A stretch of 64,000 bases of DNA, taken from NCBI GenBank assembly GCA_016714905.1, contig JADKBW010000008.1, positions 131,001 to 195,000 of the forward strand. The letters are read 5' to 3'. The notes under the pieces are model-generated. The model did not search any database. It was not told the origin of the DNA and saw only the letters and a program-made list of their open reading frames with translations. The DNA comes from Flavobacterium sp. GTDB taxonomy: Bacteria > Bacteroidota > Bacteroidia > Flavobacteriales > Flavobacteriaceae. Position 1 is the stretch's first letter; each line of letters opens with the position of its first letter. The translations under genes and the position numbers were made by a program. Of this stretch, positions 56,149-63,833 are shown one piece after another.

Positions 56149-56202
56149 TTTAGCCACGAATTCACGAATATAAATACTAATATTCGTGAATTCGTGGCTA
56201 AA
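56149..56202. repeat. Octanucleotide-unit hairpin 3
   Basis: 23-bp perfect inverted repeat (56149-56171 and 56180-56202) with an 8-nt loop. The arm contains CACGAATT-CACGAATA, two 8-nt units, as in hairpin 1. It lies between convergent gene ends. Confidence 0.88.
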
Positions 56203-56226
56203 AAATTATATTCAATTTTTTGTGTA

Positions 56227-57690
56227 CTACTTCTTCATTGGAATATTCGCTAATATTTCTAACACAAAATTCCAAAATTTCTGAGAAGATTTAATAGATG
56301 CTCTTTCGTCTGGCGAATGTGCTCCGTGAATCGTTGGACCAAAGGATATCATATCCATTCCAGGGTAATTCGTACCGAGTATTCCACATTCTAATCCCGC
56401 GTGACAAGCCACCACTTTTGGTTTTTCACCATTTTGCTTTTCATAAATAGAAACCAAAACATCTAAGATTTCAGACTTGACGTTGGGCGTCCATCCTGGA
56501 TAGCTTCCTGAAAAATCGACTTCACATCCAAACAATTCGTAAGCCGAACGCAAGGCATTGGCCAAATCCATTTTAGAAGTTTCTACTGAAGATCGCGTTA
56601 GATTTTGAATGGTAATTTCCCCTTCTTTTACAATCACTCTTGCAATATTGTTTGACGTTTCTACCAAGTCTTCCATATCTGCGCTCATTCTGTACACGCC
56701 ATTGTGAGCGGCATAAATAGCACGTAGCAAACCTTCTTGAACGCCTAATTCCATGACTTTCGTTGGTAAATCCGACTTTACAATTTCAATCGTTAGATTT
56801 GGCTCCATCGTTTTGAATTCGGTTTTGATATCGTTGATGATTTCTTGCATATCAAAAACGTACGCTTCATCATACATCGCCGCGACAATCACTTTAGCAA
56901 CACTTTCACGTGGAATCGCATTACGCAAACTTCCGCCATTGATTTCAGCAATTTGCAAACCAAAATTTTCAAATCCGTCAAACAAAAGTCGGTTCATGAT
57001 TTTGTTGGCGTTGCCCAAACCTTTATGAATATCCATTCCAGAATGTCCGCCATTCAACCCTTTGACGGTAATCGTATATCCCACGGAACCTTCAGGTGTT
57101 TCTTCTTCATGATAGCTTCTCGTGGCGGTTACATCAATTCCTCCGGCGCAACCGATATCAATTTCATCATCTTCTTCGGTATCCATATTCAAAAGGATTT
57201 CTCCTTGTAGAATACCACCTTTTAGGTTTAAAGCGCCCGTCATTCCAGTTTCTTCATCGATGGTAAAAAGCGCATCAATGGCTGGATGTGGAATATCAGT
57301 ACTTTCCAAAATCGCCATCGCCATCGCAACACCTAATCCGTTGTCAGCGCCTAAAGTTGTGCCGCGAGCACGAACCCAGTCGCCATCGACATACATATCG
57401 ATACCTTGTTTGTCGAAATCAAAATTGGTGTCTCCGTTTTTTTGATGTACCATGTCCAAATGACCTTGAAGCACCACTGTTTTGCGGTTTTCCATCCCTG
57501 GAGTTGCCGGTTTTCGGATGATCACGTTTCGAATTTCATCTTCAAAAGTTTCTAATCCGAGGCTATTTCCGAAATCTTTCATGAATTGAATGACACGATC
57601 TTCTTTTTTGGATGGACGAGGAACTGCATTTAAGTCTGCAAATTTATTCCACAATGCTTTTGGTTCTAGGTTTCTAATTTCTTGGCTCAT
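56227..57690 (-). CDS. pepD: Aminoacyl-histidine dipeptidase (peptidase M20, PepD)
   Basis: 487 residues. Cytosolic zinc dipeptidase of broad range, including Xaa-His dipeptides. M20 motifs: VVLQGHLDMVHQK (first metal His/Asp), GTTLGADNGLGVAMAMAILE (bridging Asp), FTIDEETGMTGA (catalytic Glu plus metal Glu), INGGSLRNAIPRES, and VVACHAGLECGILG near the C-terminus. Length is normal. Its leader (57698-57740) is an array of 8-nt units. Confidence 0.95.
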   Translation of the reverse strand: MSQEIRNLEPKALWNKFADLNAVPRPSKKEDRVIQFMKDFGNSLGLETFEDEIRNVIIRKPATPGMENRKTVVLQGHLDMVHQKNGDTNFDFDKQGIDMYVDGDWVRARGTTLGADNGLGVAMAMAILESTDIPHPAIDALFTIDEETGMTGALNLKGGILQGEILLNMDTEEDDEIDIGCAGGIDVTATRSYHEEETPEGSVGYTITVKGLNGGHSGMDIHKGLGNANKIMNRLLFDGFENFGLQIAEINGGSLRNAIPRESVAKVIVAAMYDEAYVFDMQEIINDIKTEFKTMEPNLTIEIVKSDLPTKVMELGVQEGLLRAIYAAHNGVYRMSADMEDLVETSNNIARVIVKEGEITIQNLTRSSVETSKMDLANALRSAYELFGCEVDFSGSYPGWTPNVKSEILDVLVSIYEKQNGEKPKVVACHAGLECGILGTNYPGMDMISFGPTIHGAHSPDERASIKSSQKFWNFVLEILANIPMKK

Positions 57691-57697
57691 TTTGTTT

Positions 57698-57740
57698 AGG
57701 TTCTGAGGTTAGTAAGGCGCTAAGGCTCTGAGGCTAGTGT
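57698..57740. repeat. Octanucleotide array, leader of pepD
   Basis: Five 8-nt steps of the pattern nnnnAAGG/GAGG: TTCTGAGG, TTAGTAAG, GCGCTAAG, GCTCTGAG, GCTAGTGT. Begins 7 bp upstream of the pepD start. Confidence 0.65.
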
Positions 57741-57827
57741 CTACATAAAGTGACTCTATCTTTCAGGCAGCCAAAGTTACAAAGTTTATGTGCTTTTTCG
57801 ATATATTTACATTCCAAAATTAAGACT

Positions 57828-58889
57828 GTGCAACGCAAGTATCTCTTACCGCTCTTTCTATTGATTCAAGTAATTGTTTTGCAGGTTATTTCGTTTTTTC
57901 CAGCAACTGTCGAGAATTATTACTCCAACGGCTTGTATCCGAAAATGGCTAATCTATGGAGAATGGCATTGGGAACAATTCCTTTTTCATTTGGAGATTG
58001 TGTATATGGAATTGTTCTCTTTTTTGCTTTGAAATGGTTTTGGAAAAAACGCAAAACGTGGAAACTACAATGGAAAAACAACGGATTACAAATCTTGAGT
58101 TGTCTCGCTGTATTTTATTTCTTCTTTCACTTGTGTTGGGGATTGAACTATTGCCGCCAACCGCTTTTTGAAAAACTAAATATTCAGCGTGATTACACGG
58201 ATGCCGATTTCTATGCGTTTACAACAAAACTGATTGCTAAGACCAATGCCATTCACCATCAACTGACCACGAACGACTCGGTCAAAGTAACTTTTCCCTA
58301 TTCGCAAAAGGAAGTTTTTGAGATGAACATAAACGGTTACCAAAATCTTGCACTGGCCTACCCTATTTTTGAATATGATCATTTGAGTGTCAAAAAATCC
58401 TTGTTTAGTTTCCCTTTGACCTATATGGGTTTTGGCGGTTATTTGAATCCATTTACGAATGAAGCACAGGTGAATGACATGGGGCCGATGTATAATTTTC
58501 CGACGACTACTTGCCACGAAATGGCGCATCAGTTGGGTTATGCAAGTGAAAGTGAATGTAATTTTATTGGGTTTTTAGCTTCAACAAAAAACGACAATTT
58601 ATATTTTCAATATTCGGGCTACAGCTTTGCCTTGCGGTATTGTCTGCACAATTGGAAAGTTCGCAATCCTAAAATATTGAAGGAATTACACAAAACAATA
58701 CATCCTGGAATTTTGAAAAACTACCAAGAAAGTGAAGATTTCTGGAGACAATATGAGACTTTCATTGAAACCGGATTCAAGATTTTTTACGACAATTTCT
58801 TGAAATTCAACCAACAAAAAGACGGTTTAGAGAGCTATAGTAAGTTTGTGAATTTGATGGTGAATTATTACGAAGGTTGTGAGTTGTAA
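57828..58889 (+). CDS. DUF3810 family membrane protein with HExxH motif
   Basis: 353 residues from GTG 57828 (VQRKYLLPLFLLIQVIVLQ); the frame is open upstream to 57750 but that part is not hydrophobic or conserved in look. Three N-terminal membrane helices (about 4-24, 50-66, 85-105), then a soluble domain with TTTCHEMAHQLGYASESECNF. HEMAH plus downstream Glu is a zinc-metallopeptidase-type site. The family is otherwise uncharacterised. Confidence 0.83.
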   Translation: MQRKYLLPLFLLIQVIVLQVISFFPATVENYYSNGLYPKMANLWRMALGTIPFSFGDCVYGIVLFFALKWFWKKRKTWKLQWKNNGLQILSCLAVFYFFFHLCWGLNYCRQPLFEKLNIQRDYTDADFYAFTTKLIAKTNAIHHQLTTNDSVKVTFPYSQKEVFEMNINGYQNLALAYPIFEYDHLSVKKSLFSFPLTYMGFGGYLNPFTNEAQVNDMGPMYNFPTTTCHEMAHQLGYASESECNFIGFLASTKNDNLYFQYSGYSFALRYCLHNWKVRNPKILKELHKTIHPGILKNYQESEDFWRQYETFIETGFKIFYDNFLKFNQQKDGLESYSKFVNLMVNYYEGCEL

Positions 58890-58910
58890 GTTTTGAGTTG
58901 TCGGTTGTTA
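58876..58910. repeat. Heptanucleotide array across the DUF3810 stop codon
   Basis: Five in-phase 7-nt units: GTTGTGA, GTTGTAA, GTTTTGA, GTTGTCG, GTTGTTA. The first two encode the last codons and stop of the gene. Confidence 0.75.
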
Positions 58911-58914
58911 TTTA

Positions 58915-60219
58915 TTACACTTCGTCGCTCGTAAATGTTGTAAAACTTCTCTTTTTAAAAGGACGAATAATCAATCGACCTTCACGATCAAACTTGATGT
59001 AATTGTAGACCCAATTCAGAAATACTACTGCTTTGTTTTTGAAACCAATGAGTGAAAACAAATGCACGAACATCCAAACAAACCAAGCGAAAACGCCGCT
59101 AAAATGATACTTTGGCAAATCGACTACCGCTTTGTTTCTGCCGATGGTTGCCATCGATCCCTTGTCGTTGTATTCAAAAGGCGTCATCGGTTGTTTGTTG
59201 ATTTTCCTCATGATATTTTCTCCTAATAATTCGCCTTGTTGCATGGCAGGTTGTGCCATCATGGGATGACCTTGCGGATACAATGTGGTTTCCATAGAAG
59301 CGATATCGCCGATAGCAAAAATGGTATCGTAACCGATGACTTGATTGTACGCATCTACGCGAATTCGTTCTACTTTCTCAACCAATGATTCTGCACGAAG
59401 ACCTGGAATCGTAGCCGCTTGAACACCAGCGGTCCAGATGACGGTAGCGGTATCAAAAGTTGTAGTTGAATTGGTGATTATTGTTCGACCGTCATAACTC
59501 AAAACCCGAATATTTTTGTGCACCGTGACACCCAAACGAACGAGAAATTCCTCCGCTTCTTGGGATGATTTTTCGCTCATGGTATTGAGGATTCTGTCTC
59601 CACTTTGGATGAGATTGATTTGCATATTCTTGATATCCAAATCGGGATAATCCTTTTGAAGAATGGCGTTTTTCATTTCTGCCAAAGCGCCTGCTAGTTC
59701 AACACCTGTGGGCCCGCCGCCAACCAGACAGAAATTCATCAGCGCATTGCGTTCTGCTGGATCGTTGATTAATAAAGCTTGCTCGAAATTCTCCAGAATC
59801 AAGCTGCGAATGTTCAGCGATTGCGGAATGGTTTTCATCGACATGCTGTTGCGTTCGATTTCCTTGTTGCCAAAAAAATTGGTTTTAGAACCGTTGGCGA
59901 GCACGAGATAATCGTAATGTAGTTCGCCAATATCCGCTTTAATCATTTGATTTTTCGTGTCGATTTCGTTGACGCGTGCCAGACGAAAGTAGAAATCATT
60001 GTATTCTTGAATTATTTTTCGAATGGGATAGGCTATGGAACCTGCTTCTAGTCCACCAGTGGCGACTTGATATAATAAAGGCTGAAAGGTGTGGTAATTG
60101 TGCTTGTCGATGAGCACCACTTGTACTTTCTGATTCTTAAGTTTCTTGGCTAATGCAATTCCAGCAAAGCCACCGCCGATGATTACGATTCTGGGAAGAT
60201 TAGATTGCGGGATGTTCAT
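58915..60219 (-). CDS. NAD(P)/FAD-dependent oxidoreductase, NDH-2 type
   Basis: 434 residues. Type II NADH:quinone dehydrogenase family: RIVIIGGGFAGIALAKKL (FAD site), YHTFQPLLYQVATGGLE, YLVLANGSKTNFFG, FCLVGGGPTGVELAGALAEMK (NADH site), TVIWTAGVQA, FAIGDIASME (second FAD motif) and a hydrophobic C-terminal stretch FAWFVWMFVHLFSLIGFKNK for membrane attachment. It passes electrons from NADH to menaquinone without pumping protons. Confidence 0.93.
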   Translation of the reverse strand: MNIPQSNLPRIVIIGGGFAGIALAKKLKNQKVQVVLIDKHNYHTFQPLLYQVATGGLEAGSIAYPIRKIIQEYNDFYFRLARVNEIDTKNQMIKADIGELHYDYLVLANGSKTNFFGNKEIERNSMSMKTIPQSLNIRSLILENFEQALLINDPAERNALMNFCLVGGGPTGVELAGALAEMKNAILQKDYPDLDIKNMQINLIQSGDRILNTMSEKSSQEAEEFLVRLGVTVHKNIRVLSYDGRTIITNSTTTFDTATVIWTAGVQAATIPGLRAESLVEKVERIRVDAYNQVIGYDTIFAIGDIASMETTLYPQGHPMMAQPAMQQGELLGENIMRKINKQPMTPFEYNDKGSMATIGRNKAVVDLPKYHFSGVFAWFVWMFVHLFSLIGFKNKAVVFLNWVYNYIKFDREGRLIIRPFKKRSFTTFTSDEV

Positions 60220-60224
60220 ATTGA

Positions 60225-60273
60225 GTTGTGGGTTGTAAGTTGTAAGTTGTATGTTGTACGTTGTAAGTTGTAT
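60225..60273. repeat. Heptanucleotide array, leader of the NDH-2 gene
   Basis: Seven perfect-phase 7-nt units (GTTGTGG, GTTGTAA x2, GTTGTAT, GTTGTAC, GTTGTAA, GTTGTAT), starting 5 bp before the start codon at 60219. This is the longest such array in the window. Confidence 0.9.
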
Positions 60274-60351
60274 AGCGCTAAGATACGAAGATTTGATGGC
60301 TTTAGAGTAAAACGAATTGAATTGGTTCTGATGGAAACAACATGTTCTTTA

Positions 60352-60453
60352 ATAGCCCCGATGGCAGTGGCATCCTTTTTTTTTTGTCACCCCGAGCGCA
60401 GTCGAGGGGTTTTTCAAAACAAAAAAGATAGAACGAACAGCGGGACGACTCCT
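60352..60453 (+). repeat. Dispersed TAGCCC...GACTCCT element, copy F
   Basis: TAGCCCCGATGGCAGTGG, CATCCTTTTTTTTTTGT, an inserted palindrome CACCCCGAGCGCAGTCGAGG, then AAACAAAAAAGATAG and ACAGCGGGACGACTCCT. The 318-bp gap 60220-60537 holds this, the heptad array and an operator-like palindrome; I see no gene. Confidence 0.82.
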
Positions 60454-60511
60454 CATGATGAAAACAAAAATTTGTGCTCCTAATGAAAAAAATCATTAAT
60501 TTGTAACAAAA

Positions 60512-60526
60512 TTAACCATTGGTTAA
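60512..60526. promoter_or_regulatory. Palindrome upstream of the second sigma-factor gene
   Basis: TTAACCA-T-TGGTTAA, a 7-bp arm palindrome 11 bp before the start codon at 60538, just after a TTTGTAAC sequence. A possible operator or part of an autoregulated promoter; inference only. Confidence 0.4.
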
Positions 60527-60537
60527 CTAACCCAGTT

Positions 60538-61032
60538 ATGAGTCAAGATTTAGAGCAATCTTTCGTTAAATTATTGAAGGAGAATCAGAATATCATCCAC
60601 AAGATTTGTCGGTTGTATACTTCTGGTGAGGATGCTCACAAAGACTTATTTCAGGAAATTACCATTCAGTTATGGAAAGCGTTTCCGAAGTTTCGGGGCG
60701 ATAGCAAATTTTCTACTTGGGCGTATCGCGTGGCTTTGAATACGGCCATTACTTTGTATCGCAAAAGTACACGATCGATACAAACTTCCAATTTTGACAC
60801 GGCGAATGTGTTTATCAAGCAGGAAGAATATAACTACGAAGAAGAAGAACAAATCAAATTAATGTACCAAGCGGTGTATCAATTGAATGATATTGAGAAG
60901 GCGCTGGTATTCATGTATTTGGAGGATAAAGATTACGAAGAAATATCGGAAACATTGGGAATTAGTCAAGTCAATGCTAGAGTGAAAATGAATCGAATTA
61001 AGACTAAATTGAAAAAAATATTAAATCCTTAA
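60538..61032 (+). CDS. ECF RNA polymerase sigma factor
   Basis: 164 residues. Region 2: NIIHKICRLYTSGEDAHKDLFQEITIQLWKAF and SKFSTWAYRVALNTAI. Region 4: YQLNDIEKALVFMYLEDKDYEEISETLGIS with helix-turn-helix and VNARVKMNRIKTKLKKIL. The membrane-protein gene 5 bp downstream is probably its anti-sigma or partner. The signal sensed is unknown. Confidence 0.92.
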   Translation: MSQDLEQSFVKLLKENQNIIHKICRLYTSGEDAHKDLFQEITIQLWKAFPKFRGDSKFSTWAYRVALNTAITLYRKSTRSIQTSNFDTANVFIKQEEYNYEEEEQIKLMYQAVYQLNDIEKALVFMYLEDKDYEEISETLGISQVNARVKMNRIKTKLKKILNP

Positions 61033-61037
61033 GGATT

Positions 61038-61679
61038 ATGGAGGAGTTAGATATCTTAAAAAAAGCTTGGAAAAAGGAGGAAAATTCTTTTGAGCAAGTT
61101 TCAGAAAAACAGATTTATACGATGTTGCATCAAAAATCATCTTCGATTGTGAAGTGGATTTTGATCATCAGCATTGTTGAATTTGTGTTTTGGAATGTCA
61201 TTGCCTTTGGCATGAATGACGAAAAGTACCAAGCGAAATTGGAAGCATACGGCATTGCGGATTTTATGATGATTATCAATGTGATTAACTATGCCGTGAT
61301 CGTTGGATTTATCTACGTGTTTTACAAAAACTACCGAGCGATTTCCACCTTAGATTCCACCAGAAACCTGATGGCGAGTATTGTAAAGACACGTAAGACT
61401 GTTCAAAATTATATTTGGTATAACTTGATTATTATCGCGGTAACGATTGTCATATCGATTGTGATGATGTTTTCTCATAGTCCAGAAATGATTTCGATGA
61501 TGGAGAAGCAAATGCACGATGGTCACAAGACGTTGTTTATGTTTATTTGCATTGCCGTCTCTACCTTATTTATAGCAGCAATCATTGGTTTGTTTTGGTT
61601 GTTTTACCGATTGTTGTACGGAATATTGCTGAAGAAACTCTTTGCTAATTATAAAGAGTTGAAGAAGATTGAGTTGTAG
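61038..61679 (+). CDS. Membrane protein partner of the sigma factor
   Basis: 213 residues. A cytoplasmic N-terminus (MEELDILKKAWKKEENSFEQVSEKQ... about 38 residues) and four membrane helices (about 40-58, 75-97, 130-148, 165-190). The short N-terminal MEELDxLKKxWK segment resembles that of flavobacterial membrane proteins encoded next to ECF sigma genes, some of which carry the misleading label beta-carotene monooxygenase. I infer that the N-terminus binds the sigma factor. No zinc anti-sigma motif is seen. Confidence 0.7.
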   Translation: MEELDILKKAWKKEENSFEQVSEKQIYTMLHQKSSSIVKWILIISIVEFVFWNVIAFGMNDEKYQAKLEAYGIADFMMIINVINYAVIVGFIYVFYKNYRAISTLDSTRNLMASIVKTRKTVQNYIWYNLIIIAVTIVISIVMMFSHSPEMISMMEKQMHDGHKTLFMFICIAVSTLFIAAIIGLFWLFYRLLYGILLKKLFANYKELKKIEL

Positions 61680-61683
61680 GGAA

Positions 61684-61711
61684 AATTGATAATTGATAAT
61701 TGATAATTGAT
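61684..61711. repeat. AATTGAT heptanucleotide array
   Basis: Four perfect copies of the 7-mer AATTGAT between the two convergent genes. Confidence 0.9.
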
Positions 61712-61718
61712 AATTAAT

Positions 61719-62522
61719 TTAATATCGTCTCAGTCTATTCAATTCTTCTTGCGCTTCTATTTCCTCCGCTGGAATTACTTTTAAAAAAGAGGAATGTTGC
61801 TCGATCGCATATTCAACTTTTTCTACAATTTCCTCAATCGTATCATTATCGTAATCAATATCGAGTGGTTCTTTGATGGTGAATGACTGCAAAATACCTT
61901 TCTTTTTAACACGCAATCCTTTCTTGTCAAAAGACCGACGAAAGCCATCAATCACAATCGGCACCACAATCGGTCGGTGTTGTTTGATAATATGTGCAGT
62001 TCCTTTGCGGACAGGTTTGAACGAACGCGTGGTTCCTTGTGGAAAAGTAATGACCCAGCCGTCTTCGAGTGCGATTCTGATATTCTCCGTGTCATTCGGG
62101 TTGACTTCACGCTTTTCAGTCACATCTTTTCCTCCGGAGCGCCAAGTTCGCTCTACCGTAATTGCTCCAACATAAGAGAGAATTCGTGGTAATAAACCCG
62201 CTTTCATCGTTTCGCTTGCCGCTACATAATAAATATTCATCTTCGGTTGCCAGAGATAACCAATGTTTTTGATGTTGTCCTCTCTCCCGCTCAAACTCGC
62301 ATTAAACACATGAAACATCGCCACGACATCGGCAAAATAAGTTTGATGATTGGAAATAAAAAGGACATTTTTATCTGGTAAGGATTTGATAATTTCAGAA
62401 CCATCGATATGCAAATCATTAAAACCACGATAACGTTTATGCGTCAAAGCACCGAAAATTCGAATCAACCATTTCTTGATAAAGAGTATATGTCCAAAAG
62501 GATTTCTTTCGAATAATCCCAT
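61719..62522 (-). CDS. PlsC-like 1-acylglycerol-3-phosphate acyltransferase family protein
   Basis: 267 residues. The acyltransferase motif I NHQTYFADVV (NHx4D) is at about 58-67, then GWVITFPQGTTRSFKPVRKGTAHI (motif III-like FPQGTTR) and IVVPIVIDGFRRSF (motif IV). These place it in the PlsC family, which transfers acyl chains to lysophosphatidate or related acceptors at the inner membrane. The exact acceptor is uncertain. Confidence 0.88.
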   Translation of the reverse strand: MGLFERNPFGHILFIKKWLIRIFGALTHKRYRGFNDLHIDGSEIIKSLPDKNVLFISNHQTYFADVVAMFHVFNASLSGREDNIKNIGYLWQPKMNIYYVAASETMKAGLLPRILSYVGAITVERTWRSGGKDVTEKREVNPNDTENIRIALEDGWVITFPQGTTRSFKPVRKGTAHIIKQHRPIVVPIVIDGFRRSFDKKGLRVKKKGILQSFTIKEPLDIDYDNDTIEEIVEKVEYAIEQHSSFLKVIPAEEIEAQEELNRLRRY

Positions 62523-62568
62523 AATTGTTAGTTTAAAAAAGCGGACTAATTTACAAATTCACTGCAAT

Positions 62569-63207
62569 TTACAACACCTTTTTGAGCGTTTCTTTCAACT
62601 CACTGAGCATCATGGCGGTGGCGCCCCAAACGTAATGATCGTTGATTTTGAAAGCAGGAACGTCAATCGATTGAGAATAAGCAGTATCCATTTTCTTTAC
62701 CGTTGCGATTTGATCATCTAGAAATTGGCGTAGCGGAAACTCAATAATTCCAGCTACTTCTTCGGGATCTGGATTAAAGCGAAGTTCCTCCAAACTATAA
62801 CCCATAAAAGGATACACCATAAAATTACTTGGCGGAATATACACTTCTGTAAAAGCACGAACGACTTGAATTTGATGCGGCACGATTCCAATCTCTTCGT
62901 GCGTTTCCCGTAAAGCAGTGTGCTGGTGACTTTCATCTTCCAGCTCGACTTTACCGCCAGGAAAAGCGATTTGAGAGGAATGCACTCCTGGATAGGAATT
63001 GCGCTGAATGAGCACCAAATGCGTTTGCGATTGCTTCGGATATAACAACATTAGCACGGCAGCTTTTCGTGGTTTTTGGATTTAAAAATCGATGGCTTTC
63101 ATCAAGTCTTTGCGTTCTGGAGGTGTCATCAAATCATGCGCTGCCTCTGCGGGAAGTTTTTCACGTTCGAGTTGTGGAATGCACTGCAGAAAATCTTGAA
63201 AATCCAT
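62569..63207 (-). CDS. NUDIX hydrolase (CoA pyrophosphatase-like), interrupted by an in-frame stop
   Basis: About 212 residues from ATG 63205-63207 if the in-frame TAA at 63082-63084 is ignored. The N-terminal 41 codons MDFQDFLQCIPQLEREKLPA ... DLMKAIDF are followed by the stop and then IQKPRKAAVLMLLYPKQ. A TTTTTAAA versus TTTTAAAA difference would restore Lys. Downstream: HSSQIAFPGGKVE, then a Nudix box (ALRETHEEIGI). The family cleaves CoA or other nucleoside-diphosphate compounds. Translation could also start at 63057, giving 163 residues with the Nudix fold whole. Confidence 0.82.
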
Positions 63208-63287
63208 GACAAAGTGTAATTTTGCGATTCGAAGACAGGACGATTGTTTACGAATTTACGAAAATTCTATAGAGGTTAATGAATTAA

Positions 63288-63340
63288 ACCGCAGATTCGC
63301 AGATTTCCGCAACTAAATTTTTAATCTGCGAATCTGCGGT
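63288..63340. repeat. Octanucleotide-unit hairpin 4
   Basis: 18-bp perfect inverted repeat ACCGCAGATTCGCAGATT (63288-63305) and its complement at 63323-63340. The arm is GCAGATTC plus GCAGATTT, two 8-nt units. Lies in the gap between divergent genes, so it is not simply a terminator. Confidence 0.85.
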
Positions 63341-63396
63341 GATTTTAAGAATACAATTAGCAAGCGACTTTTTTATATAAGAATTTAAAAAATAGT

Positions 63397-63831
63397 ATGT
63401 ACTCCAAACAAGAAAATCAAAAATTAAAGCAAGAATTCTGGGTGGCCTTTGCGCAAAAATATCCGAGAAAATGGGTTTTATACGATACGAAAATCAAAGA
63501 TTTCTCCTTTAAATTTTTTGTAGACAATACCAAAGCACAAGTGAGCATTGAGATCGAGCATCGCTCTGAGGAAAAACGTCATGCCTATTTCGAAAAACTC
63601 GAAGCGCTGAAAGCTATCTTAGAAGACGAGTTTATACAAGATTTGGTGTTTCAAAAAAACCACACACTCGAAAACGGCAAAACCATCAGCAAAATTTGGG
63701 TAGAGCAATTAGGAATTTCGGTCAGCAATCGAAGTTATTGGGACACGATTTTCGATTTCTTCTTTGAAAAGATGCATGCTTTAGAGCTATTTTATTTGGA
63801 GTACGACGAATTTATCAAAGATATCGATTGA
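63397..63831 (+). CDS. DUF4268 family protein
   Basis: 144 residues. The pattern QEFWVAFAQKYPRKWVLYDTKIKDFSFKFFVDNTKAQVSIEIEH, then ISVSNRSYWDTIFDFFFEKMHALE, fits the DUF4268 family (a domain also found fused to restriction-like proteins). It is cytoplasmic, with no catalytic residues I can point to. It stands alone. Confidence 0.82.
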   Translation: MYSKQENQKLKQEFWVAFAQKYPRKWVLYDTKIKDFSFKFFVDNTKAQVSIEIEHRSEEKRHAYFEKLEALKAILEDEFIQDLVFQKNHTLENGKTISKIWVEQLGISVSNRSYWDTIFDFFFEKMHALELFYLEYDEFIKDID

Positions 63832-63833
63832 TA

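Noticed and set aside
60225..60273. CRISPR-like array
   Set aside because: The units are 7 nt in direct tandem without spacers, and no cas genes are present.
61038..61679. Beta-carotene 15,15'-monooxygenase annotation
   Set aside because: No iron-binding His pattern or size of that enzyme; the protein is a four-helix membrane protein beside a sigma gene.
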